Below the pieces are notes generated by a model. The model was not told the origin of the DNA. It did no database searches and saw only the letters and a list, made by a program, of their open reading frames with translations. Shown here one piece after another: positions 14,791-23,657 of a stretch of DNA of 64,000 nt. The stretch comes from Breoghania sp963678585 (GTDB lineage Bacteria; Pseudomonadota; Alphaproteobacteria; Rhizobiales; Stappiaceae), in assembly GCA_963678585.2 (NCBI GenBank), contig CAXXGA010000003.1:372001-436000 (forward strand). The letters are read 5' to 3'. How positions within the stretch are numbered: the first letter of the stretch is position 1; the number at the start of each line of letters is the position of its first letter. The translations under genes were made by a program, and so were the position numbers.

Positions 14791-16566
14791 ATGAACTTCG
14801 ATCAGATCGTTCTCTTCGCCATCTTCTTCTGCGTCTTTGCGCTGATGCTGTGGGGGCGCTGGCGCTATGATCTTGTGGCTTTCTCAGCCTTGCTGATCGG
14901 CGTCGCCTCGGGCGCGGTGCCGGTGGAGGACGCCTTTGCCGGGTTCGGCAACGAGGCGACGATCATTGTGGCGCTGGTGCTGGTGGTATCGCGCGGGCTC
15001 GTCAATTCAGGCGCAGTCGATATCATCACGCGGCGGGTATCGGGCTCGGGGCGCGGGCTTGCAGCTCATATCGCGATGATGGGCGGCATCGGTGGCGTGT
15101 TGTCGGCCTTCATGAACAATGTCGCGGCTCTGGCGCTTCTCATGCCGGTGGACATGCAGTCGGCGCGCAAGGCGGGCCGCGGACCCGGCCTGACGCTGAT
15201 GCCGCTCGCTTTCGCCACCATTCTCGGCGGCATGGTCACGCTGATCGGGACACCGCCGAACATCATCATCTCGCAGATCCGCGCCCGTACGCTCGATGCG
15301 CCCTTCGCCATGTTCGACTTCGCCCCCGTGGGCCTGTCCTGCGCGTTGATCGGCGTCGCCTTCGTGGCCTTCATCGGCTGGAGGCTCCTGCCCGGTCGGG
15401 TGCGGGAAGGCGGCGGCGAGGAAAGCCTCTTCGAGCTGGACGACTACATCGCCGAACTGGTGGTGGGGGAGAAGTCCAGGCTCGTCGGCACCACCTTCGG
15501 CGAAATCGACGAGATGGCGGATGAGGCGGATGTGGCGGTCATCGGACTGGTTCGCGCCAAGACCCGGTTTTCCGCTTCCTCGCGACATCTGGAAATCCGT
15601 ACCGGCGATGTGCTGATTGTGGAGGCTGGGCCTGAGGGCATCGACAAGTTCCGCGGCCTCGCCAAACTGGAGGTGGACGGCGAGCAGAAGAAGGGCAGGG
15701 CCACCGGCGAAGGCATGGGGGTGGCGGAAGTGGTGGTGCCGCGGGATTCGCGGCTCGACGGACGGTCGGTTCGGGCCGTGCAGCTTTTGCGAAGGCAGGG
15801 CGCGACGCTTCTGGGCGTTTCCCGCCACGGCCAGCGGTTCTATGAACGCCTCGGCAATCTGACCATTCGCGCGGGCGATATCCTGCTGCTCTACGGTTCT
15901 GCGGACCGGTTGTCGGACGTGACGCGCTGGCTCGGCGCGCTGCCCCTGGCGGAGCGAGGTATCGGTGTGACGCAGCATGGTCGCGCGGCGCTGGCGGTGG
16001 TGCTTTTCGCCGTGGCGTTGATCGCCGCCAGCACGGGCCTGACGCCCCTGCCGATTGCGCTGGGCTTTGTCGTTGCGCTCTATGTCGCCTTCGACATTGT
16101 GCCCATCCGTGAGGTCTACGACCACATCGAGTGGCCGGTTGTGGTGCTGCTTGGGTCGATGATCCCGCTCGGGCTGGCGCTTGAGGAATCGGGTGGCACG
16201 ACGCTGATTGCGGAAGGCATCGTCGATCTGACCCGCGGGCTTCCTGCGGCGGCAATCCTGTTCGTGCTGATGGTGGTGATCATGACCCTGTCGGACGTGC
16301 TCAACAACACTGCGACAGCTGTGATCGGCGCGCCGATTGCCATCGATATCGCGCACTCGCTCAATGTCAGCCCCGACCCGTTCCTTATGGCTGTGGCGGT
16401 TGCGGCCTCATGTGCGTTCCTCACGCCTATCGGACACAAGAACAACACGCTGATCATGGGGCCGGGCGGTTATGCCTTTTCCGATTACTGGCGCATGGGC
16501 CTGCCGCTGGAAATCCTGATCGTGTGTACGGGCGTTCCGGCGATCCTCGTCTTCTGGCCGCTTTGA
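14791..16566 (+). CDS. SLC13/CitT-type anion permease with two RCK_C (TrkA-C) domains
   Basis: This inner-membrane transporter belongs to the ion-transporter superfamily. The 591-residue product has an N-terminal membrane half (residues 1-205, with MNNVAALALLMPV and LIGTPPNIIIS hairpins), a cytosolic insert (about 206-405) holding two TrkA-C/RCK-C domains (YIAELVVGEKSRLVGTTFGE; EVVVPRDSRLDGRSVRAVQL), and a C-terminal membrane half repeating the hairpin signatures (SDVLNNTATAVIGAP, FLTPIGHKNNTLIMGPGG). Relatives are annotated as sodium:sulfate or dicarboxylate symporters; the substrate here is unknown. The ATG at 14791 begins a typical MNFDQIVLFAIFF membrane start. Its stop is 6 bp from the convergent sitD stop. 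Confidence 0.88.
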   Translation: MNFDQIVLFAIFFCVFALMLWGRWRYDLVAFSALLIGVASGAVPVEDAFAGFGNEATIIVALVLVVSRGLVNSGAVDIITRRVSGSGRGLAAHIAMMGGIGGVLSAFMNNVAALALLMPVDMQSARKAGRGPGLTLMPLAFATILGGMVTLIGTPPNIIISQIRARTLDAPFAMFDFAPVGLSCALIGVAFVAFIGWRLLPGRVREGGGEESLFELDDYIAELVVGEKSRLVGTTFGEIDEMADEADVAVIGLVRAKTRFSASSRHLEIRTGDVLIVEAGPEGIDKFRGLAKLEVDGEQKKGRATGEGMGVAEVVVPRDSRLDGRSVRAVQLLRRQGATLLGVSRHGQRFYERLGNLTIRAGDILLLYGSADRLSDVTRWLGALPLAERGIGVTQHGRAALAVVLFAVALIAASTGLTPLPIALGFVVALYVAFDIVPIREVYDHIEWPVVVLLGSMIPLGLALEESGGTTLIAEGIVDLTRGLPAAAILFVLMVVIMTLSDVLNNTATAVIGAPIAIDIAHSLNVSPDPFLMAVAVAASCAFLTPIGHKNNTLIMGPGGYAFSDYWRMGLPLEILIVCTGVPAILVFWPL

Positions 16567-16572
16567 ACCGGT

Positions 16573-17421
16573 TCAGCTCGCCCCGCCGCCTTGCGTTCGT
16601 CTTGCGCGCAGTTGTGTGGCGATGAAGGTGGCGATGAACAGGATCGTCATGGTGAGCACGATGGTGGGCGCGGGCGCGCTGTCGATGAAGAAGCTCGCAT
16701 AGATCCCGACCAATGTGGAGATAACGGCGATCATCACGGAAATCGCCATCATGCGCATGAAATCGCGGCTCACCAGATAGGCGATGGCTCCGGGCGCGAC
16801 CAGCATGGCGATGGCCAGAATGATGCCGACGGCCTTCAGCGCCGCTACGATGGCGAGCGAAATCACAGCCAGAAGCCCGTAATGGAGAAAGCGCACCGGC
16901 AGGCCGATGGCCTGCGCATGCTGGGCGTCGAAAGCGGCCAGCAGCAGGTCGCGCCGCCAGATCAGCACGAAACCGGTGGTGACCAGCGAGATCAGCGCGC
17001 TCTGGCCCACATCGGCCCATGTCACGCCGAGCATGTCGCCAAAGAGGATATGGTCGAGATGCACGTCCGTGCTGATGGAGACGTAAAGCACGATCCCCAA
17101 TCCGAACATGCCGGAGAAGACGACCCCCATCACGGTGTCTTCCTTGATGCGGCTGTTTTCCTTCAGGAACCCGGTCGCAAGCGCACAGGTCATGCCCGCG
17201 CCGAAGGCTCCGACGGCCAGAGGCAGCCCCGCCATATAGGCCAGCACCACGCCCGGGAGTACCGCGTGGGAAATAGCGTCGCCCATCAGCGACCAGCCCT
17301 TCAGGACCAGATAGCAGGAGAGCACGGCCATCGGAACGGCGACGATCAGCGAGATCGCAAAGGCCTGCTGCATGAAAGGAAACCGGAAGGGCATCAGCGC
17401 CATGGCGAGTGTGTCGCTCAT
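16573..17421 (-). CDS. sitD: Manganese/iron ABC transporter permease SitD
   Basis: The second integral-membrane subunit (282 residues) of an ABC-3 family metal importer. It has eight or so hydrophobic segments and family signatures (LKGWSLMGDAISHAVLPGVV; AFDAQHAQAIGLPVRFLHY; VAPGAIAYL). Its ATG overlaps the stop of sitC (ATGA, 17418-17421), which marks translational coupling as the last gene of sitABCD. Two permease genes are typical of SitABCD/YfeABCD-type Mn2+/Fe2+ systems, whereas ZnuABC has one. The upstream extension of the frame to 17661 lies within sitC and is not used. Confidence 0.93.
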   Translation of the reverse strand: MSDTLAMALMPFRFPFMQQAFAISLIVAVPMAVLSCYLVLKGWSLMGDAISHAVLPGVVLAYMAGLPLAVGAFGAGMTCALATGFLKENSRIKEDTVMGVVFSGMFGLGIVLYVSISTDVHLDHILFGDMLGVTWADVGQSALISLVTTGFVLIWRRDLLLAAFDAQHAQAIGLPVRFLHYGLLAVISLAIVAALKAVGIILAIAMLVAPGAIAYLVSRDFMRMMAISVMIAVISTLVGIYASFFIDSAPAPTIVLTMTILFIATFIATQLRARRTQGGGAS

Positions 17422-18299
17422 TGACTTGCCTCCGGCGTCTTGTGCTCTTCGGCGCTCAGGTTGGCGCGGGCGCGGGCACGGCTCGCCAGCATTCCGTGCT
17501 TGGGCGCGAAGATGAAGGCGGTGAGGAAAATGAGCGTCTGGGCGACCACGATGATGCCGCCGGTCGCGCCGTCGAGAAAGTAGCTTACATAGGCGCCCAT
17601 AAAGCTCGTCGCCGTGCCGATGGCGACGCTTGTCGCGATCAGGCGGGGGAAGCGGTCGCACAGCAGATAGGCGGTCGCGCCGGGCGTCACCACCATGGCG
17701 ATGACCAGAAAGGCCCCGACCGTCTGCAAGGCGGCGACGGTGCAGGCTGCGAGCAGGGTGAAGAAGACGACCTTCAGAACTTCCGGCTTCAGTCCGATGG
17801 AGCGGGCATGAGCTTCATCGAAGAAGGTCAGCATCAGGTCTTTCCACTTGGCCAGAAGCACGACCAATGTGACGGAGGCGATCAGGACGAGCTGGAGCGT
17901 ATCTGCGGGCGTGATCGCCAGAATATTGCCGAGAATGATGGTCTGGACGTTCACCGAGGTGGGCGACAGCGAGACCATGAAAAGCCCGAGCCCGAAAAAC
18001 GAGGTGAAGATCAGGCCGATGATGGCGTCTTCCTTGAGCTTGGTGCGCTGGTTGAAGAAGAGCATTGCGCCCGCTGCCAGTCCGCCTGCCAGAAACGCGC
18101 CGATGGAAAAAGGCAGGCCCAGCATGTAGGCGCCCGCGACGCCCGGCACGATGGAATGGGACAGCGCATCGCCGATCAGCGACCAGCCCTTCAGCATCAG
18201 ATAGGCGGAGAGGAAGGCGCATGTGCCGCCCACCAGCGCTGACACCCACATGGCATTGACCATGTAGCAATAACCGAAGGGTTCAAGCAGGAAGGTCAT
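17418..18299 (-). CDS. sitC: Manganese/iron ABC transporter permease SitC
   Basis: The first membrane subunit (293 residues) of the Sit importer, ABC-3 family. It has LMLKGWSLIGDALSHSIVPG near the N-terminus, a cytosolic coupling loop (TFFDEAHARSIGLKPEVLK) and VTPGATAYLLCDRFPRL. The start codon overlaps the sitB stop as ATGA (18296-18299), and its own stop overlaps sitD in the same way. SitC and SitD form the heteromeric channel that passes Mn2+ or Fe2+ from SitA to the cytosol. The paralogous relation to sitD is clear from the shared KGWSL(M/I)GDA(I/L)SH motif. Confidence 0.93.
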   Translation of the reverse strand: MTFLLEPFGYCYMVNAMWVSALVGGTCAFLSAYLMLKGWSLIGDALSHSIVPGVAGAYMLGLPFSIGAFLAGGLAAGAMLFFNQRTKLKEDAIIGLIFTSFFGLGLFMVSLSPTSVNVQTIILGNILAITPADTLQLVLIASVTLVVLLAKWKDLMLTFFDEAHARSIGLKPEVLKVVFFTLLAACTVAALQTVGAFLVIAMVVTPGATAYLLCDRFPRLIATSVAIGTATSFMGAYVSYFLDGATGGIIVVAQTLIFLTAFIFAPKHGMLASRARARANLSAEEHKTPEASQ

Positions 18300-19252
18300 T
18301 CCCGGTCGCCTCCGCCGGTATCGGCCGACGTCTGCGCGTCCTCGCGCGCCATCGTGCGCAAGGCATTGCCGTTCTCGCCATACATCACGATGGGGCGTTC
18401 ATCGTCGGTCAGGACGGAGAGCCTGCGCGGGTCGTTGTCGTCGTGGAGATCGGCGCCTGCGAGGGTGAATTCCCGCAAGACCCCGCCAAAGGCGCGCTCC
18501 AGATTGGCGCGGGTGAACACGTCTGCAATCGGTCCGGACGTCAGGATCGTGCGGTTGATCAGCACCGCGCGGTCGCAGAATTCCGGCACCGAGCCGAGAT
18601 TGTGGGTGGAGACGAGAATCACCCGACCTTCCTCGCGCAGATCCCGCAGGAGTGCGATGATCTGGGCCTCCGTCGTCACGTCCACGCCGGTGAAAGGTTC
18701 GTCCAGCAGGATGACCTGACCTTCCTGCGCCAGCGCGCGAGCAAGGAAGACACGTTTCTTCTGACCGCCGGAAAGCTCGCCGATCTGGCGCTTGCGGAAG
18801 TCGGCCATGTTCACGCGCCGAAGGGCGGCCTCGACCATTTCATGATCGCGCCTCGAGGGTATGCGCAGCCAGTTCATGTGGCCGTAACGGCCCATCATCA
18901 CCACGTCTTCCACCAGAACCGGGAAGTTCCAGTCCACGTCCTCGTTCTGGGGCACATAGGCGACGAGGTTCTTTCGCTGGGCGTCTCGGCCTGACAGGCC
19001 GAGAATGTCGACCGAACCCTTCGCCAGGGGCACGAAATTCATGATCGCCTTGAAGAGCGTCGACTTGCCCGATCCGTTGACCCCGACAAGTGCGGTGATC
19101 GAACCGCGCGGAATGGAGAAGCTCGCATCGGTGAGCGCGGTGTGGCCGTTTCGGTAGGTCACCGTGACGTCGGAAACGGCGAGGCCGTCGCCCTTGCGGG
19201 CCTGATCGTCGACGTTCGAAGATATCGATGGCGGTGCGGGGGGCGTTCTCAT
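18296..19252 (-). CDS. sitB: Manganese/iron ABC transporter ATP-binding protein SitB
   Basis: The cytosolic ATPase (318 residues) energises SitCD. Walker A is GVNGSGKST, the signature is LSGGQKKRVFLARAL, Walker B is VILLDEPFTGVD, and the H-loop is VSTHNLGSV. The N-terminal 25 residues are an unusual polar lead (RTPPAPPSISSNVDD), and about 60 residues follow the nucleotide-binding core. The ATG at 19252 overlaps the sitA stop (ATGA), so the start is well supported. Confidence 0.94.
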   Translation of the reverse strand: MRTPPAPPSISSNVDDQARKGDGLAVSDVTVTYRNGHTALTDASFSIPRGSITALVGVNGSGKSTLFKAIMNFVPLAKGSVDILGLSGRDAQRKNLVAYVPQNEDVDWNFPVLVEDVVMMGRYGHMNWLRIPSRRDHEMVEAALRRVNMADFRKRQIGELSGGQKKRVFLARALAQEGQVILLDEPFTGVDVTTEAQIIALLRDLREEGRVILVSTHNLGSVPEFCDRAVLINRTILTSGPIADVFTRANLERAFGGVLREFTLAGADLHDDNDPRRLSVLTDDERPIVMYGENGNALRTMAREDAQTSADTGGGDRE

Positions 19253-20175
19253 TGCGCAGCCGCCTTGCCGGTCAGGCCCTCGGCGATGGTGCGCGAGGTG
19301 ATGCGGATGAGGTCGAGATAGGTTGGCACGGGGCCGGTTTCGTCGCTGAGGCTGTCCACATAGAGAACGCCGCCATAGGCAGCGCCGGTTTCGCGCGCCA
19401 CCTGTTGCGCTGGCTTGGGCGAGACGGTGCTTTCGGAAAAGACGACCGGGATTTCATTCTCGCGCACGGCGTCGATCACCTTGCGCACCTGTTGCGGGGT
19501 TCCCTGCTGGTCGGCATTGATCGGCCAGAGATAGAGTTCCTTCAGCTCGAAATCGCGTGCCAGATACGAAAATGCGCCTTCGCTGGTCGCCAGCCAGCGC
19601 TTTTCGGACGGGATGGTCGCCAGTTCGGCCCGGATGGGGGTCGCCAGCGCCTCGATCTCGGCTTTGTAGCGGGCGGCGTTTGCGTCGTAGGCGGGGGCAT
19701 TTTCCGGGTCGGCGGCCACGAGCGCCTTGCGGATATTCTCCACGTAGATCACCCCGGCGGAAGGCGACATCCACGCATGTGGGTTCGGCTTGCCGGAATA
19801 GGGCCCGCTATCGATGCTCATCGGCTCCACGCCCTCGGTGAGCACAACCCGCTCCACGCCGGACAGGTTGTTGAAGAACCGGTCGAACCAACGCTCCAGA
19901 TTGAGCCCGTTATAGAGGATCAGGTCGGTTCCCTGCGCCCGCATGATATCGCCGGGAGTGGGTTGGTAATTATGGATTTCAGCCCCCGGCTTGGTGATGG
20001 AGACGATGTCGGCATGTTCGCCGGCGACGTTGCGGGCCATGTCCGCGAGGATGGTGAAGCTCGTGGCGACCTTGAGCTTCGCCATGGCGATGCCGGTCAG
20101 CGCACCGGAAAGGGCGAGCCCGCAGGTCAGGGCGATTGTCGCGATCCATCGGTTCGGGCGGCAAGTACGGGTCAT
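19249..20175 (-). CDS. sitA: Manganese/iron ABC transporter periplasmic binding protein SitA
   Basis: The cluster A-I metal-binding protein of the Sit importer, exported by a signal peptide (ATIALTCGLALSGALTGIAMA). Metal-site landmarks are His68 in EIHNYQPTPGD, His133 in NPHAWMSP, and the late Asp in YVDSLSDE. In PsaA/YfeA-type proteins a Glu sits just before QGTP; here that segment reads INADQQGTP with Gln, so the third ligand may differ. There is no His-rich loop of the kind found in ZnuA, which favours Mn/Fe. The ATG at 20175 follows a GGAG Shine-Dalgarno at 6 bp; the ATG at 20196 has none. A Fur/Mur-type palindrome lies about 90 bp upstream. Confidence 0.93.
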   Translation of the reverse strand: MTRTCRPNRWIATIALTCGLALSGALTGIAMAKLKVATSFTILADMARNVAGEHADIVSITKPGAEIHNYQPTPGDIMRAQGTDLILYNGLNLERWFDRFFNNLSGVERVVLTEGVEPMSIDSGPYSGKPNPHAWMSPSAGVIYVENIRKALVAADPENAPAYDANAARYKAEIEALATPIRAELATIPSEKRWLATSEGAFSYLARDFELKELYLWPINADQQGTPQQVRKVIDAVRENEIPVVFSESTVSPKPAQQVARETGAAYGGVLYVDSLSDETGPVPTYLDLIRITSRTIAEGLTGKAAAQ

Positions 20176-20537
20176 CTGAACTCCGATCGGGACCATGGCT
20201 GATGATGCGGCACGAGCCGCACATTGGAAGCATTATATGTTATCTGTCGGCATATTGATGCAAATGCAAATCGTTTGCAACTGGAAACCCGAATCTGAAA
20301 AGACCGGGGCCACGGCGGGAGCGGGCGCGGAACGGGAAAGCAAGGGACGGGAGGACAGGGGCAACCCTGTGCCGCGCAGGGGCCGCGCCGGATAGCGGTG
20401 CCACGCAAATCACCGTGGAATGCGGCTGGTGTGTGCGCTGGGACGCCGGTGAACCGGCGACCTGCATACGTGAGCAGGCGAGACAAGCGAGGCCGGAGCG
20501 CGCTGGGCTTCAGTCCATTCAGGCGTTCGGCGGAGGG
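20176..20537. other. 362-bp intergenic region upstream of sitA
   Basis: It holds the sit promoter and operator (20232-20279), a purine-rich stretch, and a short perfect hairpin CGCCGGT-GA-ACCGGCG near 20444-20459. No gene is supported. Confidence 0.5.
20232..20279 (-). promoter_or_regulatory. Fur/Mur-type operator and promoter of sitABCD
   Basis: TGCAAATCGTTTGCA (20265-20279) is a perfect palindrome with a 3-bp centre, and a further TGCAAA abuts it (20259-20264), giving two overlapping half-site arrangements. TATAAT on the minus strand (complement of 20232-20237) is a good -10 between the palindrome and sitA; a TTGCAT lies upstream at a long spacing. In alphaproteobacteria sit promoters are repressed by the manganese-responsive Fur protein (Mur) through such TGCAAA-rich sites. 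Confidence 0.7.
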
Positions 20538-21917
20538 TCAGTTCTTGCCGAAGCTGAACCAGCGCGAGACCATCTTGGAAACCTTGGAGCCGGTCTTTTC
20601 CTCAGCCTTTGCGGTGGAAGGCTTTTCTTCCGGCGTCGCTGCGTCGGCGGGTCGGCTTGTCGGGGCTTCAGTCACGGGCTGGGAGGACGCCTGGGGTACG
20701 GGCGCTTTCGGCAGGGGCGCATTCGCCGGGCGCTCCGAAGCGGGCGCCACCGGGGAGGCGGCGCGGGCGTCATCGCCGGTGAAGAGGTTTGAGAAGAAGC
20801 CGCTCCTGCCGGTCGATGCCGTGGTCAGGTCGCTGCGTTCGGGGTTCGGCGCAGGCACGGGCGTGCCGTCGCTCGCGGTGGCGTAGGAGAGAACCGGTGT
20901 CGAGGCATTCGCGGCGGGCTCTCCTGCCACCGTTGCGGCTTCATTGCCCGGGCCGAACAGCTTCGCCATGGGGGTTTCGCCGTTCTTCCACTTTTCTTCG
21001 CGCTCGCGCTTTTCCTCAAGCCGGGCGACGATCATCGCCGTCTTTTCCTCATCCGCACGCTGCTTGGCGGCGACGGCGAGTTGCAGACGCTCCGGCACCT
21101 TGTAGGCCGGGCAGGCGCTGGTGGAGACGAAACGGGCATTCTCGTCTTCCGGTTCGGCGTCAAAGACATATTGCCGGTCGCACACGTCGATCTTGGGCGG
21201 CAGATGGCTAACCTCGAAATGGTCGTAGCCGTTTTTCAGCATCTTCCAGAAGTCGGCGTTTTCGTTGTCGGCGTGGCGGGCCATGTTTTCCGGCGTCATG
21301 CGGAAGGGATAGGCCTGAAGCTGAAACGCTCTCTGGCCACCCCTGAACGCCTCGCGGCCCAGCGCGTAGATCTCCTGAATCTGCTCGTCGGTCATGGCGT
21401 AGCAGCCGCGCGAGGAGCACGCGCCATGAACCATCAGATTGCTGCCTGTGCGGCCCAGCGCGCGGTCATAGGCGTTGGGGAAGCCTGTGTTGAAGGACAG
21501 GTGATAGGAGGAGTTGGGGTTCATCTGCGCGGGGCGGATCGTATAGAAGCCCTCCGGCGCCTGACGGTCGCCCTCCTTGATTTTCGGGCCGAGCTTACCC
21601 GACCACTTACAGATATCGTATTCCTTCAAAAGCGCGTAGCGGCCCGAACTGGTCTGCTTCCACACTTCCAGCTTCGATTCTTCCTTGAAGAGCCGCACCA
21701 CAATCGGATCGGACGGCTTCATGTGCTTGGCGGACATATCCGCCTTGAGTGCATAGGGAAGGGGGCGTTCCGCCTTGGCGCCATAACCCAGTTCATCGGC
21801 CTGGCAGCCCGCGAGCGCAATCAGGCTTGCCACGGCGACGGCGCGGGCGAACCCGTTTGTCCCGGTCTTGCCTGAGCCTGTCGTGTTGCTTGCAAATGCC
21901 CTGTCAGGAGCAGACAT
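20538..21917 (-). CDS. YafK-type L,D-transpeptidase-fold lipoprotein with long Pro/Ala-rich tail
   Basis: The 459-residue protein has a lipoprotein signal with lipobox LAGC (Cys38). A YkuD/YafK-type catalytic domain follows (about 60-260) containing VHGACSSRGCYAMT (His164, Cys172). The context PEGFYTIRPAQMNPNSSYHLSF is typical of the YafK (LdtF/DpaA) subgroup, which cleaves or remodels protein-peptidoglycan links rather than cross-linking. A charged helix (RADEEKTAMIVARLEEKRER) leads to a 150-residue low-complexity Pro/Ala/Ser tail. The N-terminus (about 25 polar residues) is long for a signal peptide. Membrane anchoring in the periplasm is expected. Confidence 0.82.
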   Translation of the reverse strand: MSAPDRAFASNTTGSGKTGTNGFARAVAVASLIALAGCQADELGYGAKAERPLPYALKADMSAKHMKPSDPIVVRLFKEESKLEVWKQTSSGRYALLKEYDICKWSGKLGPKIKEGDRQAPEGFYTIRPAQMNPNSSYHLSFNTGFPNAYDRALGRTGSNLMVHGACSSRGCYAMTDEQIQEIYALGREAFRGGQRAFQLQAYPFRMTPENMARHADNENADFWKMLKNGYDHFEVSHLPPKIDVCDRQYVFDAEPEDENARFVSTSACPAYKVPERLQLAVAAKQRADEEKTAMIVARLEEKREREEKWKNGETPMAKLFGPGNEAATVAGEPAANASTPVLSYATASDGTPVPAPNPERSDLTTASTGRSGFFSNLFTGDDARAASPVAPASERPANAPLPKAPVPQASSQPVTEAPTSRPADAATPEEKPSTAKAEEKTGSKVSKMVSRWFSFGKN

Positions 21918-22308
21918 GTGTCCACCTCAACTTTCGCCGTCATGCAGCGGCAGACGCTGCGGCAATATCCGGCGCTGGCGGTCCGGCGATACGCGTTACA
22001 GGCCCCTGTGCGCATGTCATGAGCGCAGGCCGGAGCGAATAACGAGACTATTTCGTTAACCTTTCGAAAAGGTTTACGAACCTGCAAAGACTAGATTTCC
22101 GCAACGGGTCCGGCCAGTCCCTTCCAGCCGTTGACCGGAACCTTGCGCAGGGAAAAGAACGGCCGAACCGAGGCCGAAACCGACTGCACGCAACGCTCCG
22201 TCCGGCCGAATGGCCGACAGTCGCGCAAACACGCGGACAGCCCGAGGCGAACCTTCAGGCCGTCCATATAAACTGAATTGAATTTGAATCCGGCGATATG
22301 ATGACCGA
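21918..22308. other. 391-bp intergenic region between accA and the YafK-type gene
   Basis: It contains the promoter region of the minus-strand lipoprotein gene and an AT-rich hairpin AACCTTT-CGA-AAAGGTT (22058-22074) between two TTCGTTAAC/TTACGAA-like flanks. The 230 bp next to the accA stop hold weak GGCCG hairpins. The overlapping frames here look random. Confidence 0.45.
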
Positions 22309-23259
22309 CTAAAGGTTGCGGCCGATCTCCAGGAACTTCTCGTGGCGCTGAAGCCGGATCGCGTCGTGGCTCTGCCCGTCGAATTTCGCCAGGGCGCGTT
22401 CGATTGCATCGCCCGCCTTGCCAACCGCGACGCTGGGATCGCGATGGGCGCCGCCCATCGGTTCGGACACGATCTCGTCCACGACATTGAGCTTGATCAG
22501 GTCCTGTGCGGTGATCTTCATGCTGGTCGCGGCGTCCTGCGCACGGGAACTGTCGCGCCACAGGATGGAGGCTGCGCCTTCCGGGGAGATCACCGAGTAG
22601 ATGGCATGTTCCATCATGATGACGCGGTTCGCCGTGGCGATTGCGATCGCCCCGCCCGATCCGCCTTCACCGATGATCAGCGCGACATTCGGCACGCCGA
22701 GCTTGAGGCAGGCTTCCGTGGAGCGGGCGATGGCTTCCGCCTGACCGCGTTCCTCCGCCCCGATACCGGGATAGGCGCCTGCGGTATCCACAAAGGAGAC
22801 GACCGGCATATCGAAACGGTCGGCCAGCTCCATGATGCGCACGGCCTTGCGGTAGCCTTCGGGGCGCGCCATGCCGAAATTGTGCTTCAGACGGGACTGG
22901 GTGTCGTGACCCTTTTCCTGCCCGATCACGGCGACGCGGCGTCCGCGGAAGCGGCCGATGCCGGTGACGATGGCCGAATCCTCGGAATACTTCCGGTCAC
23001 CCGCCATCGGGGTGAAGTCCTCGACGAGCTGATCGATATAGTCAGCCGCATGCGGGCGGTCGGGGTGGCGCGCGACGAGCGTCTTCTGCCAGGGCGTCAG
23101 CTTTGCATAGATGTCGGTGAGCGCCTGGTTCGCCTTGGTCTCCAGGCGGGCGATCTCTTCGCCCACATCGACGGCGCTGTCGCCGTTCATCGTCCGCAGT
23201 TCCTGGACCTTGCCTTCCAGATCGGCGACCGACTTTTCGAATTCCAGATAGCTGGGCAT
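22309..23259 (-). CDS. accA: Acetyl-CoA carboxylase carboxyltransferase subunit alpha
   Basis: AccA pairs with AccD to transfer the carboxyl group from biotin to acetyl-CoA, making malonyl-CoA for fatty acid synthesis. The 316-residue length is standard. Landmarks are YLEFEKSVADLEGKV at the N-terminus, TPWQKTLVARHPDRPHAADY, DTAGAYPGIGAEERGQAEAI, the oxyanion segment GEGGSGGAIAIATANRV, and EGAASILWRDSSRAQDAA. It starts at the ATG 23259 directly with the family N-terminus. Transcription is apparently monocistronic; no accD or accBC is nearby. Confidence 0.97.
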   Translation of the reverse strand: MPSYLEFEKSVADLEGKVQELRTMNGDSAVDVGEEIARLETKANQALTDIYAKLTPWQKTLVARHPDRPHAADYIDQLVEDFTPMAGDRKYSEDSAIVTGIGRFRGRRVAVIGQEKGHDTQSRLKHNFGMARPEGYRKAVRIMELADRFDMPVVSFVDTAGAYPGIGAEERGQAEAIARSTEACLKLGVPNVALIIGEGGSGGAIAIATANRVIMMEHAIYSVISPEGAASILWRDSSRAQDAATSMKITAQDLIKLNVVDEIVSEPMGGAHRDPSVAVGKAGDAIERALAKFDGQSHDAIRLQRHEKFLEIGRNL

Positions 23260-23657
23260 AGAACTTTCCGCTCATGGAGGGTCGGCGTTTCCGCGACCCT
23301 GACCGGCAAGGGAGGCCGCCGGCGCTATTGTTCGTTTGTCTTGTCTTGCGTATCCGCCCGTCGCTCGCAGGCGGCGCCAGAAGTCGGATATCGCAACGCG
23401 GCGCGACACTGGCCGCAAGTCCCATGTGTGTCAAGCGCGCTCGTAATGCAAGTGAGATATGACCGCAATCATCGCGCGCGAGCGTGTGCGATTCGCCGCC
23501 GCAATCCTGAGTGGCCGGCGCTTCGGGGCGAGGTCGGCCGGGCGATTTCGCGGTGTGGCAGGCGAGGGATTGCGTGACGCGGCGGTGGGGAGGCCGGGTG
23601 CCGGCTTCTCCGCCGAGTTTGGGAGCGGTCGGGCTCCGTGCAGTTTCCTGCGGCTCA
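23260..23657. other. 398-bp intergenic region upstream of accA
   Basis: It lies between the accA start and the stop of the DUF3108 gene, both on the minus strand, and should hold the accA promoter and the end of the DUF3108 transcript. Frames on both strands are Arg/Ala-rich shadows without family resemblance, and no clear terminator is visible. Confidence 0.45.

Noticed and set aside
20381..20490. GCCGGTGAACCGGCGACCTGC on the plus strand looked like part of a cobalamin riboswitch
   Set aside because: The other conserved boxes are missing, and on that strand no gene follows (the next gene is on the minus strand).
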